Assembly (NCBI RefSeq): GCF_028657945.1
Contig: NZ_CP059693.1
Location: forward strand, 3,658,001-3,722,000
Length of the DNA: 64,000 nt
DNA from: Thalassomonas haliotis
GTDB taxonomy: Bacteria > Pseudomonadota > Gammaproteobacteria > Enterobacterales > Alteromonadaceae
Direction of reading: 5' to 3'
This document shows, piece by piece, positions 1 to 8,540 of the stretch. The translations under genes were made by a program, and so were the position numbers. Each line of letters starts with the position of its first letter. Position 1 is the first letter of the stretch. The notes under the pieces are model-generated. The model was not told the origin of the DNA. It saw only the letters and a list, made by a program, of their open reading frames with translations, and made no database searches.

Positions 1-812
1 ACGAATTCGTTGCGTTGGATAGCCTGGCGCAATTCACCTTCTAATTTCAGCCATTCTTTAATTTTGACTTGCATTTCAGGAGTGTAAAACTGGAAATTGC
101 CCCGACCATTCTTTTTGGCCTGGTACATGGCGGTATCGGCATATTTGAGCAGGGTATCGGCTTCCAGGGCATCATCGGGAAACATGCTAAACCCTATGCT
201 GCAGGTCACAACAAGTTTATGCTGTTCGATACAAATAGGCTCGGCAATGGCCGCCAGTATGCGTTGGATAATTTTAACGGAGACTTCTTCACACACCTGT
301 TCATGCAAGAGTAAAACAAATTCATCCCCGCCGAGTCGGGCCACCATATCGGGTTCACGCATGTTGTCGACTAAACGTTTGGAGATCTCTTTTAACAAGA
401 TGTCCCCTGCATGATGACCCAGGCTGTCGTTAATCAGCTTGAAGCGATCTAAGTCCAGCAGCACCACCGCCAGCTTCTGACCTTTTCGTTGGGCGCTGAC
501 AAGGGATTGCTTCAGACGCGCCATCCAGGCAACCCGATTGGCCAGACCGGTTAAATCATCGGTATGCGCCGCATGAGCCAAGGCATTGGCACGTTTCTCC
601 AGCTCATTTTTTTGCTGCTTCAGCTCTGCCATTAAGCATTCGTTATGCTCGACCAGCTTGGCATCGAACAAATACAGCATGTTCTCCCCTTCCGATGCCA
701 GCAAGGCATCGACCCTGCCGCTTCTTAACGCATCCAGGAGTTCTTTTAGCTCCCTGCGTTGTTTATCTACCTCTTCAAAGCGCATCTTCCAATCTATAAT
801 GCCGTCTCTCAT
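1..812 (-). CDS. GGDEF (probably GGDEF-EAL) cyclic-di-GMP protein, 3' part outside window
   Basis: The reading frame runs leftwards from an ATG at 812 and leaves the window still open, so the C-terminus is missing. The first ~90 residues are helical and charged with no membrane segment or signal peptide. A full GGDEF domain follows, with DLTGLANR at its start, DLDRFKLINDSLGH and an intact GGDEF signature in RLGGDEFVLLL, so diguanylate cyclase activity is plausible. The last visible residues (LRQAIQRNEFV) look like the start of an EAL phosphodiesterase domain, which would make this a hybrid protein; that is inferred. A purine-rich AAGGGC sits 5 bases before the start codon. The nearest upstream gene is over 550 bp away, so it probably has its own promoter. 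Confidence 0.88.
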   Translation of the reverse strand, partial: MRDGIIDWKMRFEEVDKQRRELKELLDALRSGRVDALLASEGENMLYLFDAKLVEHNECLMAELKQQKNELEKRANALAHAAHTDDLTGLANRVAWMARLKQSLVSAQRKGQKLAVVLLDLDRFKLINDSLGHHAGDILLKEISKRLVDNMREPDMVARLGGDEFVLLLHEQVCEEVSVKIIQRILAAIAEPICIEQHKLVVTCSIGFSMFPDDALEADTLLKYADTAMYQAKKNGRGNFQFYTPEMQVKIKEWLKLEGELRQAIQRNEF

Positions 813-1379
813 ATATTGCCCTTATCGTCCCTGCAATAAAACTCCCTAAATTGCTGAGTTAAAGTAGTACATTATTTTGATCAAAGCCGAACAGTTTGTT
901 TTTCCCGGATAATTGCCGATTACCGATAAACAGATATCACCAATTATCTCGCTTTATTTAGATCTGCCAATGCCGGTTTAAGCTCATTTAAGCAGGACAT
1001 TTAATGAAGAAAACGGTACTGAAACCAGAAAAGGCACCAAGATTACGGTATCCCTAGTATTTTAGGACATCATCAGACTTTCTTTCATTTTTCAACTAAA
1101 TGTAATGAAATCAATATTTAGTTAAATTTAGACAAGAATCGGACTTTGTCAATGAAGGAGCTGCCTGAATCACTAAGGATTTGGCCGCTAACGGTGACAT
1201 TGCGGCGGTGGCAGCTGCTTGCATGGCCGCCTTAACAACATCTTTCAGATAAAATGAACAGCTCCCCATAGTGTTGTTCAGACATGGTGCTGTTCATAAA
1301 AGTCACCGGGTAATTAACCTGGCTTATCGAGCTTTCCCCGCCTTGCACTTAAGGGCACAATTTACTCTTGTCGGGGTCG
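813..1379. other. Intergenic region, no gene recognised
   Basis: This stretch separates two leftward genes. It is mostly AT-rich. A short alanine-rich open stretch around 1170-1250 (KDLAANGDIAAVAAACMAAL) has no start codon or ribosome binding site in frame and may be a gene fragment. No RNA gene or clear terminator was seen. Confidence 0.4.
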
Positions 1380-1730
1380 TTAATAAGCCAGCATAGGTCC
1401 CAGCGCTTGTCCGCCAAGCAAGTGCATATGAATATGATAAACTTCCTGGCCGCCATGCTTATTACAGTTCATGATCAAACGATAGCCGTTTTCGTCGATC
1501 CCCTCTTCCTTGGCCAGCTTCTTAGCCACAGTGATCATGCGCCCTAAGGTTAATTCATCATCTTCGGTTACATCGTTTACTGTCGGGATCAATTTATTCG
1601 GCACAATCAGGATATGGCTCGGCGCCCGGGGAGAAATATCACGAAAAGCCGTCACCAAATCATCCTGAAATAATAATTCGGTGGGTATTTCCTGGCGGAT
1701 GATTTTTGAAAAAATGGTTTCTTCAGCCAT
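1380..1730 (-). CDS. hinT: HIT family nucleotide-binding protein (HinT-like)
   Basis: A 116-residue protein of the histidine triad family, branch HinT, cytosolic purine nucleoside phosphoramidases that hydrolyse AMP-lysine-type phosphoramidates. The defining HxHxHxx motif is seen as H99-I-H101-M-H103-L-L, followed by GGQALGPML, the usual C-terminal ending. The N-terminus ([21 protein letters not shown]) is also typical, and the length matches the family. AAAGGAA lies 6 bases upstream of the ATG. It stands alone, with over 100 bp on each side, so it is probably monocistronic. Confidence 0.95.
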   Translation of the reverse strand: MAEETIFSKIIRQEIPTELLFQDDLVTAFRDISPRAPSHILIVPNKLIPTVNDVTEDDELTLGRMITVAKKLAKEEGIDENGYRLIMNCNKHGGQEVYHIHMHLLGGQALGPMLAY

Positions 1731-1871
1731 AATTGTTCCTTTATGTTGTTAATATTCGAGAAATAAGTTAAAAAATAACGAGTTAATATCGCCCTAGTCT
1801 ACCGTGAATACCGGGTTAATACCAAGCCGACGGCACGATAAAAAGGCTGTTTTTTAAAAGCAGCTAGGCTC

Positions 1872-2750
1872 TTACCCTGCTTTGGATTTCTGCCTGTCAT
1901 AACAGCCGTTGCTTTTTTCGGCATTAAATAAATCATAGAGCCGGTCGCTATGGGGAAAGCGGTTAACGGCATCTTGTAAAGCAGGGTTCAGCAGCTGCCC
2001 CGGCGATTTATCTGATACATGCAGCCACCAGCTTTTATGCCCCAGGTGAAAGGCGTCTTCGAGCAAGCCGGTATCATAATCAAGCTGTATCATGGCATAT
2101 TCCAGCCCTTCCCTGGAGCCGACCACGGCATCCACCCGTCCGGCAATAAACATATGTAAGGCCTGCACATAATTTTCAACATTGATCTTATGCAAACGAC
2201 TGTCCCGGTCAAATATCGGTTCGAACTGGGCTTTGCGGATCACGGCAATCCCATTGAGCTTTTGCAAGTCCCGATATTGTTTGAGGCGGTGGTTTTTTTT
2301 AGTCACGACTATCACCTGAGAGCGGGCCACCGGGCCTATGTATTGCACCGAATCTTTAATACTTTGATTTTTAAAAATAAGTGCCACATCTAACTGACCC
2401 GTAGTCAGTGAATGCAAGATCCTGGCATAGGGATAATCTTGATAATGAAAGTTGATATTGGCCTGATGGCCGATAAGGTTCAGCAGCCTTTTAGTCACTC
2501 CCTGGCATAAAATACTGGGATTTTTTAAGACAAAAGGCGGAAATGGCGGCACACTGGCGCTCAGGGTCACTAAACCTTTCGGTGTCTGCTTTGCATAAGG
2601 CAAGACACTTTTTGCCGTTGCCTGCATGGAGAGAACCAGCAAACAGACTAAAACAACAAAAGTGTTTACACGCCAACTTAAACGCAAAACAATCCGGCGC
2701 GGTTTATCCTGAGCAGATAAAAAATCAACATACTTCCATTTTAACTTCAT
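1872..2750 (-). CDS. Solitary periplasmic amino-acid-type binding protein (SBP_bac_3-like)
   Basis: A 292-residue protein with a basic N-terminus and a hydrophobic segment (about 31-47) consistent with a signal peptide or signal anchor. The rest has the PBPb type II binding-protein pattern: SASVPPFPPFVL, then YPYARILHSLTTGQLDVALIF (the aromatic/Arg and GQxDxA pattern of the first lobe), then AGRVDAVVGSREGLEYAM. A cysteine pair (about 62 and 282) could form a disulfide. No ABC permease or ATPase gene is nearby, so uptake is uncertain and a sensory role is possible. It is divergent from another binding protein at 2922. The start is uncertain because the first ~28 residues precede the likely signal peptide. 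Confidence 0.7.
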   Translation of the reverse strand: MKLKWKYVDFLSAQDKPRRIVLRLSWRVNTFVVLVCLLVLSMQATAKSVLPYAKQTPKGLVTLSASVPPFPPFVLKNPSILCQGVTKRLLNLIGHQANINFHYQDYPYARILHSLTTGQLDVALIFKNQSIKDSVQYIGPVARSQVIVVTKKNHRLKQYRDLQKLNGIAVIRKAQFEPIFDRDSRLHKINVENYVQALHMFIAGRVDAVVGSREGLEYAMIQLDYDTGLLEDAFHLGHKSWWLHVSDKSPGQLLNPALQDAVNRFPHSDRLYDLFNAEKSNGCYDRQKSKAG

Positions 2751-2921
2751 GCCAACCAGTACCGCTTATATCAATGCCGTTTATAATAGCCGATAATTTC
2801 TCTCGCACTATTGAGCACGAGCAAAAAGAATGCATTATACCCCTATTGATGGCGTTTATCATAATGCCTTCATTTAATGACTAAAATCAGACTTTGTTTT
2901 AATATTACTTAATGTTGAATA

Positions 2922-3869
2922 TTGTGGGTCCTCCCTTTGCTGCCTTTATTTACCAAAATACGCTTTATCTTGCTGTTAATCCTTATATTGCTGCCGGGCA
3001 CTGTAACCCGGGCTGAAGAGAAAACCGTAACCTCAGGGCAACAAGCTCTTAATCAGCCATCGCCATTACAGGTACGGTATTACCAGCGTACTTTGGATGC
3101 CCAATTGTCTGACTATGAAAGCTACTGGGTTGGTCTGTTAAAGCTGGCGCTGGAGAAAAGCGGCAGAGACTTTCAGCTAGAGCCGGTCAGTGCCAAAGGC
3201 GTGCCCCATGCCCGCCTGGTGAGCAACCTGTTAAATAAAGGGCCGGTGAATATTATTTTTATGGGCACAAACAAAGAGATGGAAGAGAAGTTGCTGCCGA
3301 TACGTATTCCGCTTTTTCGCGGCCTGGTTGGCTACCGCATTATGATGACCACCACAGAAAACGCCGCTGTTTTTGCCGATATCTCCTCGGTAACGGCACT
3401 TAAAAAAGCGGTCATAGGTCTGGGATTAAACTGGTCGGATGAACCTATTATGAAAGAGGCGGGATTAAATGTCGTCACTCTGCCCTATCACCGCTTGTTT
3501 AATGCCCTGTCAGGCGGCCGTTTTCACGGGATCTCCCGGGGAGCACATGAAATTAAAGGGGAATACGATATTGTCAAACAAAGCAAAACCAACCTGGTGA
3601 TAGATAAACACCTGGTACTGGCGTATCGCCTGGCAACCTTTTTCTTTGTTGCCCCCGATAATCAGGCACTGGCAGATGCCATCACCTCCGGGCTGGAGCA
3701 GGCCTATCGGGACGGCAGTTTTTTAACTTATTTTAACCGCCACCCGGCGGTGCACAATGCGATAAAATTATTAACCGATCCCAACCGAACCTGGCTGTGG
3801 CTGGACAATCATCATTTATCACAGCAAACCCGGGATATTCCTGCTTCTTATTGGTTTGATCCCAAGTAG
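2922..3869 (+). CDS. Solitary periplasmic binding protein-like, TTG start
   Basis: A 315-residue protein with a strongly hydrophobic N-terminus (about 5-25) ending in VTRAEE, a likely signal peptidase I site. The mature part has features of type II periplasmic binding proteins: YESYWVGLLKLALEKSGRDFQLEPV, then NLLNKGPVNIIFMGTNKEMEEKLLPIRIPLFRGLVGYRI, and a late LNALSGGRFHGISRG-type lobe. The frame opens with TTG and has no in-frame ATG before the signal sequence, so the exact start is unsure. It is divergent from the binding protein at 1872-2750 and has no transporter partner. The ligand cannot be told from sequence. Confidence 0.65.
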   Translation: MWVLPLLPLFTKIRFILLLILILLPGTVTRAEEKTVTSGQQALNQPSPLQVRYYQRTLDAQLSDYESYWVGLLKLALEKSGRDFQLEPVSAKGVPHARLVSNLLNKGPVNIIFMGTNKEMEEKLLPIRIPLFRGLVGYRIMMTTTENAAVFADISSVTALKKAVIGLGLNWSDEPIMKEAGLNVVTLPYHRLFNALSGGRFHGISRGAHEIKGEYDIVKQSKTNLVIDKHLVLAYRLATFFFVAPDNQALADAITSGLEQAYRDGSFLTYFNRHPAVHNAIKLLTDPNRTWLWLDNHHLSQQTRDIPASYWFDPK

Positions 3870-3906
3870 CAACGCCCTTGCTTAGCGCAAGCCCGCCTGA
3901 AAAACA

Positions 3907-4620
3907 CTAAAACTCGTATTCGATAGACATCCTGAAGGTATGATCCTTACTTTGGGTATTTAAGGCGCTGATAAAGGCTGCTTCCCATTTTAACTGTTTC
4001 TGGCCGCTGAACCTGTGGATGCCCATAAAGGCCGGCCCCGCCCCGGTAAAGTCTTGCCCGGTATAAAACTCTATCGCCGGCTGAAAGGCCGGGATCCAGC
4101 GGTAACGGTATTTGAGGCGAAATTCTGTTTCAAATTCATCTTTAATATCTTGCCCCCACTCGTAAACGCCAAACAGGTTCATGGTTAAACTGGTTTTGCC
4201 GAACTCTTTTTCAAATAATACCCCGGTGGAAACTTCCCAGTTATCCCGGTCGTGCTGTTTTTCCACTTCATATAACATGCCCCAGTCCGCCCAGTACTGC
4301 CCCTGCTGGGTCAGCATCTGGCGGATTTCAATTTCATAGGCCTGCAAACCGAAGTCATTGCTATCGTCGCGCTCCCCCACCACGTAGAATTCCGCCATGA
4401 TGGTTTCGGATAAGGAATGGCCGAAAGCAAACCTTTGCCCTAAACTGTTTGAGTTTTTTTTGCGGTGGGACAACAGGCGCCATTCCACCTCGGTTTCATT
4501 GGGCAACACATAAGGGTGATAAACCTTATCCACCACCATACCATCGCCATAGGCAAGATGTACCGGTGCCAACACAAGCAATACTAGCCGAATAAAACCT
4601 TTGGCCGTGAAACTCTTCAT
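3907..4620 (-). CDS. Putative outer-membrane beta-barrel protein, last gene of the FTR1 operon
   Basis: A 237-residue protein with a signal peptide (about 1-25, ending in AYG). The body alternates polar and hydrophobic residues as beta-strands do, is rich in Trp and Tyr, and ends in SIEYEF; a C-terminal phenylalanine is the usual outer-membrane barrel insertion signal. The start overlaps the stop of the FTR1-like gene as ATGA, so the two are translationally coupled. It could be the outer-membrane part of a metal or copper/iron system, or a structural partner. No family was recognised with confidence, so the function is inferred from position only. Confidence 0.6.
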   Translation of the reverse strand: MKSFTAKGFIRLVLLVLAPVHLAYGDGMVVDKVYHPYVLPNETEVEWRLLSHRKKNSNSLGQRFAFGHSLSETIMAEFYVVGERDDSNDFGLQAYEIEIRQMLTQQGQYWADWGMLYEVEKQHDRDNWEVSTGVLFEKEFGKTSLTMNLFGVYEWGQDIKDEFETEFRLKYRYRWIPAFQPAIEFYTGQDFTGAGPAFMGIHRFSGQKQLKWEAAFISALNTQSKDHTFRMSIEYEF

Positions 4621-5402
4621 AAGAGTTTTTCCTTCTGATTAACTTTTCTTTTATTAGTTTCTGCTAACAGCAAATATGAGACGGGTAAAATCACCGCCAT
4701 CAGATAAATGCTCACCTGGATAAGCGACGGTGAGGCGTCATAACCGAATAAGGCGGTGAGAAAATGCCCCATGCCCGAGCTTTCCTCCAGCAGGTGATTG
4801 CTGTCCCACAAGGGCGACTGCCCGGGTAACATATCAATTTGCAGCAGTAGTTTTGACGCCTGCAATAACTGTCCGGCGCCAAACAGCAAGGTCAGCCAGC
4901 TTGTGGTAAAGGCATATAACCGGCGATCGCTAAACTCAAGGGCAAAAAACACTAAAATACTGATGCTGAGCAAGATGCCCAGCCCCAGTACTATGCCGAT
5001 AAGCTGCGGTTTCAGGGTATCCGATTGCGACCAATAGCCGGTGATATACACCAAAAAGTTACTGCTGTGTAAAGTTAACACCGCCAGCAGCAGCAACAGG
5101 CTTAAGGCCGACCAAAGCCGTTTATGCCGGGCATATTGGGCATAAAGCGCCAGTAAAATGCCCAGGTAAATAAAAATATATCCCAGGGAATAAAACCACT
5201 CTAAACCTGTGCCTTCCAGGGTTGACGCCACCACATCCACCTGAGACACCAGCAGGATACTGCCGGCAATCCCGGCGGCGATACCGCCGTATAACCAATG
5301 ACGCCCCAGCGCCAACTGGTTATTGATGAGCAGCAATAATACCAGCATCAGAAAAATCGGCAGGCCGTCGCGTAAAAACAAAACCACAGTATTAATGAGC
5401 AT
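4617..5402 (-). CDS. FTR1-family iron permease-like membrane protein with altered RExxE motif
   Basis: About 261 residues with roughly seven hydrophobic helices. The layout and C-terminal part (RRLYAFTTSWLTLLFG, then LLxExSGMGHFLTALFGYDASPSLIQ) match bacterial FTR1/EfeU-type permeases, which move iron after oxidation by a partner. In true FTR1 proteins the first helix carries RExxE; here the equivalent is R-D-G-L-P, so the second acidic ligand is lost. I place the start at the ATG ending at 5402, which has an AGGGA site 6 bases upstream and overlaps the cupredoxin gene by 11 bases; an in-frame ATG at 5420 also exists. The cupredoxin neighbour supports a metal role, but ferric transport is not certain. 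Confidence 0.72.
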   Translation of the reverse strand: MLINTVVLFLRDGLPIFLMLVLLLLINNQLALGRHWLYGGIAAGIAGSILLVSQVDVVASTLEGTGLEWFYSLGYIFIYLGILLALYAQYARHKRLWSALSLLLLLAVLTLHSSNFLVYITGYWSQSDTLKPQLIGIVLGLGILLSISILVFFALEFSDRRLYAFTTSWLTLLFGAGQLLQASKLLLQIDMLPGQSPLWDSNHLLEESSGMGHFLTALFGYDASPSLIQVSIYLMAVILPVSYLLLAETNKRKVNQKEKLL

Positions 5403-5763
5403 TGTTTTCCCTGCTATCACCGCCTGGCGTGTCTGTTACCACCACAGTGCCTGTTGCCGTGTTGGGGTTGTACTCTCCGAAAAAGCCGTAACGGCCCGGC
5501 GGCAGCGGACCGACAAAAATAACCGCCTTTTTCTTGGGGAAGATCACTTTTTCCCGGTTTAAGTCAAAGCTGTCGAATTCTTCCGGGGTGCTGTCGTGGT
5601 TATGGATCACAAGCTTCACTTTACGCCCCGCGGGGATTTCAATTTCCGCCGGATAAAACAGGTGATCTTTAAGCTCCAGCTGATATTCCGGGCGTTTCCC
5701 CCAGGAAACACAGCTCCAGCACAGGGTCGCCAGCAGAAAAATCCCTTTAGTAACCTTATCCAT
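5392..5763 (-). CDS. Periplasmic cupredoxin-like protein
   Basis: A 123-residue protein with a signal peptide (about 1-22) and a single cupredoxin-fold domain of the EfeO/P19-associated type: FYPAEIEIPAGRKVKLVIHN, then TPEEFDSFDL, then GPLPPGRYGFFGEYN and TGTVVV. The EF(E/D)S stretch and the final GxYxFFGE stretch are characteristic of cupredoxin domains found with FTR1/EfeU permeases. The position where type I copper proteins have Cys is Gly, and the nearby His is Asn, so a blue-copper centre is unlikely. The start is the ATG at 5763 behind AGAGGA, one codon inside a GTG alternative. It overlaps the kinase gene upstream and the permease gene downstream. Confidence 0.8.
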   Translation of the reverse strand: MDKVTKGIFLLATLCWSCVSWGKRPEYQLELKDHLFYPAEIEIPAGRKVKLVIHNHDSTPEEFDSFDLNREKVIFPKKKAVIFVGPLPPGRYGFFGEYNPNTATGTVVVTDTPGGDSRENNAH

Positions 5764-7207
5764 CACGATCCTCTGACAAAAGGGCTTTTGCGGTATGAGC
5801 TGCTGTATTAGTTGCTATGTCAGTTGTTATGTTGGTGTCGTTTGCTGTGCCAGTTGCTTGGTTGGCAGCTAACAAGGCTGCCTTATTATTTTCTTGTATA
5901 AAGCTCACGCTAACCTTTAATCCCTTAAGCTCGGGAGATTGAGACAGTTCAATGTCGGCATTATGCAATAATGCGATATGTTTTACTATCGATAAGCCTA
6001 AGCCGCAGCCAATTATTTTCGAGTTATGCTGGTCGCCGCCGACCCGGTAAAAACGGTTAAAGACTCGTTGATATTCCTCGGGTTTTATCCCGGGACCGGA
6101 ATCTTCTACCACCAGCACCAATCGCTGCTGCACCACCTTTGTAGTGACCAAAATGGCCCCGCCGTCTGGCGTGTATTTGCTGGCATTGGAGATCAGGTTT
6201 TGAGCCAGGATACGCAGCGAAAATTCGTTGCCGCGAATAAAGTGCTCCTGACTTTCCAATGAGATGGTTTGTTCGCGCTGGGCAATTTCCGGGTATAAAT
6301 CGCTGATGGTCTGCTGGATAAGCGCGGTTAAATTAACTTCAGTACTGTCCAGGCTCACCTGCTCCGGGCTGGTGCGGTTGAGCGTTAAAATCTGATCAAC
6401 CACGTGCGCCATGCGGTCGACACTCTCGGTCAGGTGGCTCATGGCCTGGCTTTCGTGGCCGAGTTCGTTCCTGACATTATGGACATTAATTTTTAATACG
6501 CTCAGCGGCGTCCTCAGCTCATGGGCGGCATCGGAGGCAAAATGCCGCTCCCGCTCAAACGCCCCGCTTAAGCGCTCAAACAGGTGGTTTAAGGTGTTCA
6601 CCACAGGTTCGAGTTCTTTGGTTCTGGTATGGGTTTGCAGCAGGCTGAGATCGTTTGGTTTTTTACTTTTTAATTCTTTGGTTAAATGGGTCAGGGGTTT
6701 CAGCGCCTGGCGTATGGTCAGGGAAATGAACAAGGCCAGTAACGGCATCGCCAAAATAATCGGCAATACCGCCGATAAAATCACGTCTTCGGCTAATTCA
6801 AAACGCCTTTGTACCGGTTGGGCTAAGATCACCATACGGTCTCCATCAACAGCAGACGTTTTCACATAAGTACGCCAGCGCTGGCCGAGAAAATTATTTT
6901 CGGTAAAACCGCTGTTTTTCTGGCTCATGCGTTTGTCGGGGGCATTATTGCTTTTTAGCAGCAATTCCTTGCCTTGGAATAACTGAAAAGCAAGGTTGCT
7001 CCGGGCGCCGGTATCGAGCAAGCTATTGTCCTGCTGCCCGGGTCTAGCTTCGATTGCGATCAGGGTATTGGCGAGTATTTTCAGCTCGGCATCGAAAATA
7101 CTCGATGCTTTTTGCATACTGGCATTGTAACCCTCGATGGCGGCAATAAAGGTCACCAGGGTGATCACCGACAACAGGATCAGCACCAGGTAGCGGCGAA
7201 TCGACAT
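5756..7207 (-). CDS. Sensor histidine kinase, QseC/PmrB-like
   Basis: A 483-residue inner-membrane kinase pairing with the regulator at 7207. Domain order: TM1 (about 6-24), a periplasmic sensor of ~115 residues, TM2 (about 143-165), a HAMP-like linker, HisKA with FASDAAHELRTPLS (phospho-acceptor H229), and HATPase_c with NLISNASKYTPDGG, EDSGPGI and GCGLGLSIV. The C-terminus has a ~40-residue extension rich in Thr, Asn and Ala beyond the ATPase domain, encoded by a loosely repetitive stretch. The start codon overlaps the regulator stop by one base. Its place beside a cupredoxin and FTR1-like permease suggests it senses a metal or envelope signal; that is inferred. Confidence 0.92.
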   Translation of the reverse strand: MSIRRYLVLILLSVITLVTFIAAIEGYNASMQKASSIFDAELKILANTLIAIEARPGQQDNSLLDTGARSNLAFQLFQGKELLLKSNNAPDKRMSQKNSGFTENNFLGQRWRTYVKTSAVDGDRMVILAQPVQRRFELAEDVILSAVLPIILAMPLLALFISLTIRQALKPLTHLTKELKSKKPNDLSLLQTHTRTKELEPVVNTLNHLFERLSGAFERERHFASDAAHELRTPLSVLKINVHNVRNELGHESQAMSHLTESVDRMAHVVDQILTLNRTSPEQVSLDSTEVNLTALIQQTISDLYPEIAQREQTISLESQEHFIRGNEFSLRILAQNLISNASKYTPDGGAILVTTKVVQQRLVLVVEDSGPGIKPEEYQRVFNRFYRVGGDQHNSKIIGCGLGLSIVKHIALLHNADIELSQSPELKGLKVSVSFIQENNKAALLAANQATGTANDTNITTDIATNTAAHTAKALLSEDRDG

Positions 7208-7866
7208 CAGCTTTTATTCACCGTATAACCCACGCCCCGCACCGTTTGGATAAATTTATCCGGTAATTTCTTGCGCAGGTTGTGTACATGCACCTCAACC
7301 GCATTACTGGCGACCGCTTCCCCCCAGTCGTATAAACGGGATTCGATTTGCTCACGTGACTGGATGCGCCCGGCATTTTCCATCAGGGCTTTGAGCACCA
7401 TATATTCTTTTTTCGAGAGATTAATATCCTGTCCGTTTACGGCCACCTTATGGGCGGCAATATCGAGCTGCACCTGGCCTAGCTGGATCACGGAGGTTTT
7501 CGCGGTACCCAGGCGGCGCTCAATCACCCGAAGGCGTGCCAGCAGTTCATGGATATCAAAAGGTTTGGCCAGGTAATCGTCGGCGCCGAAATCCAGGCCT
7601 TTAACCTTGTGCTCAATAGTATCCCGGGCGGTTAAAATAATCACCGGGATATCGGTTTTGTTATTGCGAAGCTTTTTCAGCACCGACAAACCGTCCATAT
7701 CCGGCAGGCCCAAATCGAGGATCACCATGTCCTGGTCCGGTACTGCCAGCGCATTAAGCGCCAGCTGCCCGGTATTGACATGGTTCACCACAAAGCCCTC
7801 ATGACGCAGGGATTGCTGTAATCCCTGGGCCAGCGGCATATCATCTTCTACTAATAAAATACGCAT
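7207..7866 (-). CDS. OmpR-family response regulator, QseB/PmrA-like
   Basis: A 219-residue regulator. The receiver domain has E7-D8-D9, phospho-acceptor D51 in DLGLPDMDG, T79 and K101. The winged-helix domain contains LYDWGEAVASNAVEVHVHNLRKKL and ends TVRGVGYTV, the pattern of the QseB/PmrA/TctD branch. Regulators of that branch bind direct repeats with an 11-bp period containing CTTAAG-like half sites. Two such repeats occur in this window (11744-11762 and 55276-55294), making this protein the best candidate to bind them. The gene lies in the middle of the operon that the first repeat precedes, suggesting autoregulation. Confidence 0.94.
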   Translation of the reverse strand: MRILLVEDDMPLAQGLQQSLRHEGFVVNHVNTGQLALNALAVPDQDMVILDLGLPDMDGLSVLKKLRNNKTDIPVIILTARDTIEHKVKGLDFGADDYLAKPFDIHELLARLRVIERRLGTAKTSVIQLGQVQLDIAAHKVAVNGQDINLSKKEYMVLKALMENAGRIQSREQIESRLYDWGEAVASNAVEVHVHNLRKKLPDKFIQTVRGVGYTVNKS

Positions 7867-7868
7867 GT

Positions 7869-8531
7869 TTACTTCTTCGAACGTTTATTTAAGCGTTTTT
7901 CGACTTTTTCCAGTACCAGCCTGATTTCCTGCTGACGGTATTTGTCCGCCAGCGGCCGGTTGGGACGGGGCGCTGCCTGCAGAGCCAGATTCAAATAGTC
8001 TTTTGCTTGTTGATATTTGCCTTCATCATACAAATATTCGCCGTAAAAGTAATTACCGTCGATGCCTTTAGGATTGATTGCCAGGGCTTTTTTCATTAAT
8101 TCTTCGGCTTTATCGTCATCGCCAAAGGCAATCGGCCAACCGGGTACCTTATGAAAAAGTACCCCTAAACTCATCATTGCCGAGCCGTGTAAGGCATTGG
8201 CATCAAGCTCAATGGCTTTTTCAAAGTCTTTTTTCGATTTTTTCGCCAGCGACAAGGCTCCCAGGCCGCCTTTTTGTCCGGCGAAGCTGGACTGGATGAT
8301 ACCGCTCCAAATCCAGGACTTGGCATTGTCACTATAGGCTTGAGTCACCGCTTGTGCCTGCTGTACCAGCTTTTTAAAGCCCTGCTCCTGGGCAGCATCT
8401 TTTAGCTCATAATTGATATGGGCCCATTGCTGCTGCAATTTAGTGATCTCTTCATCGATTGCATTGGCATTGGCCGCTAACGGTAAACTTAACACCAGGC
8501 TTACCAGGGTATTTTTCATTAATCTGTTCAT
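7869..8531 (-). CDS. Secreted/periplasmic TPR-repeat protein
   Basis: A 220-residue protein with a signal peptide (about 1-25, ending in NANA). Two to three tetratricopeptide-like helical hairpins follow; the clearest is GNYFYGEYLYDEGKYQQAKDYLNLAL near residues 160-185. TPR proteins usually mediate protein contacts. AGGAAGAG lies before the ATG. It is 2 bp from the regulator gene and 9 bp from the SDR gene, so it belongs to the same transcript. It might be an accessory or sensory factor for the kinase; this is a guess from position. Confidence 0.78.
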   Translation of the reverse strand: MNRLMKNTLVSLVLSLPLAANANAIDEEITKLQQQWAHINYELKDAAQEQGFKKLVQQAQAVTQAYSDNAKSWIWSGIIQSSFAGQKGGLGALSLAKKSKKDFEKAIELDANALHGSAMMSLGVLFHKVPGWPIAFGDDDKAEELMKKALAINPKGIDGNYFYGEYLYDEGKYQQAKDYLNLALQAAPRPNRPLADKYRQQEIRLVLEKVEKRLNKRSKK

Positions 8532-8540
8532 ATCTCTTCC

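Noticed and set aside
1151-1252. Alanine-rich short frame (KDLAANGDIAAVAAACMAAL)
   Set aside because: No start codon or ribosome binding site in frame and no family match; noted only as a possible fragment.
2543-2884. A 113-residue rightward frame opposite the start of the binding-protein gene
   Set aside because: It overlaps the signal-peptide end of a better-supported gene and has no coding features.
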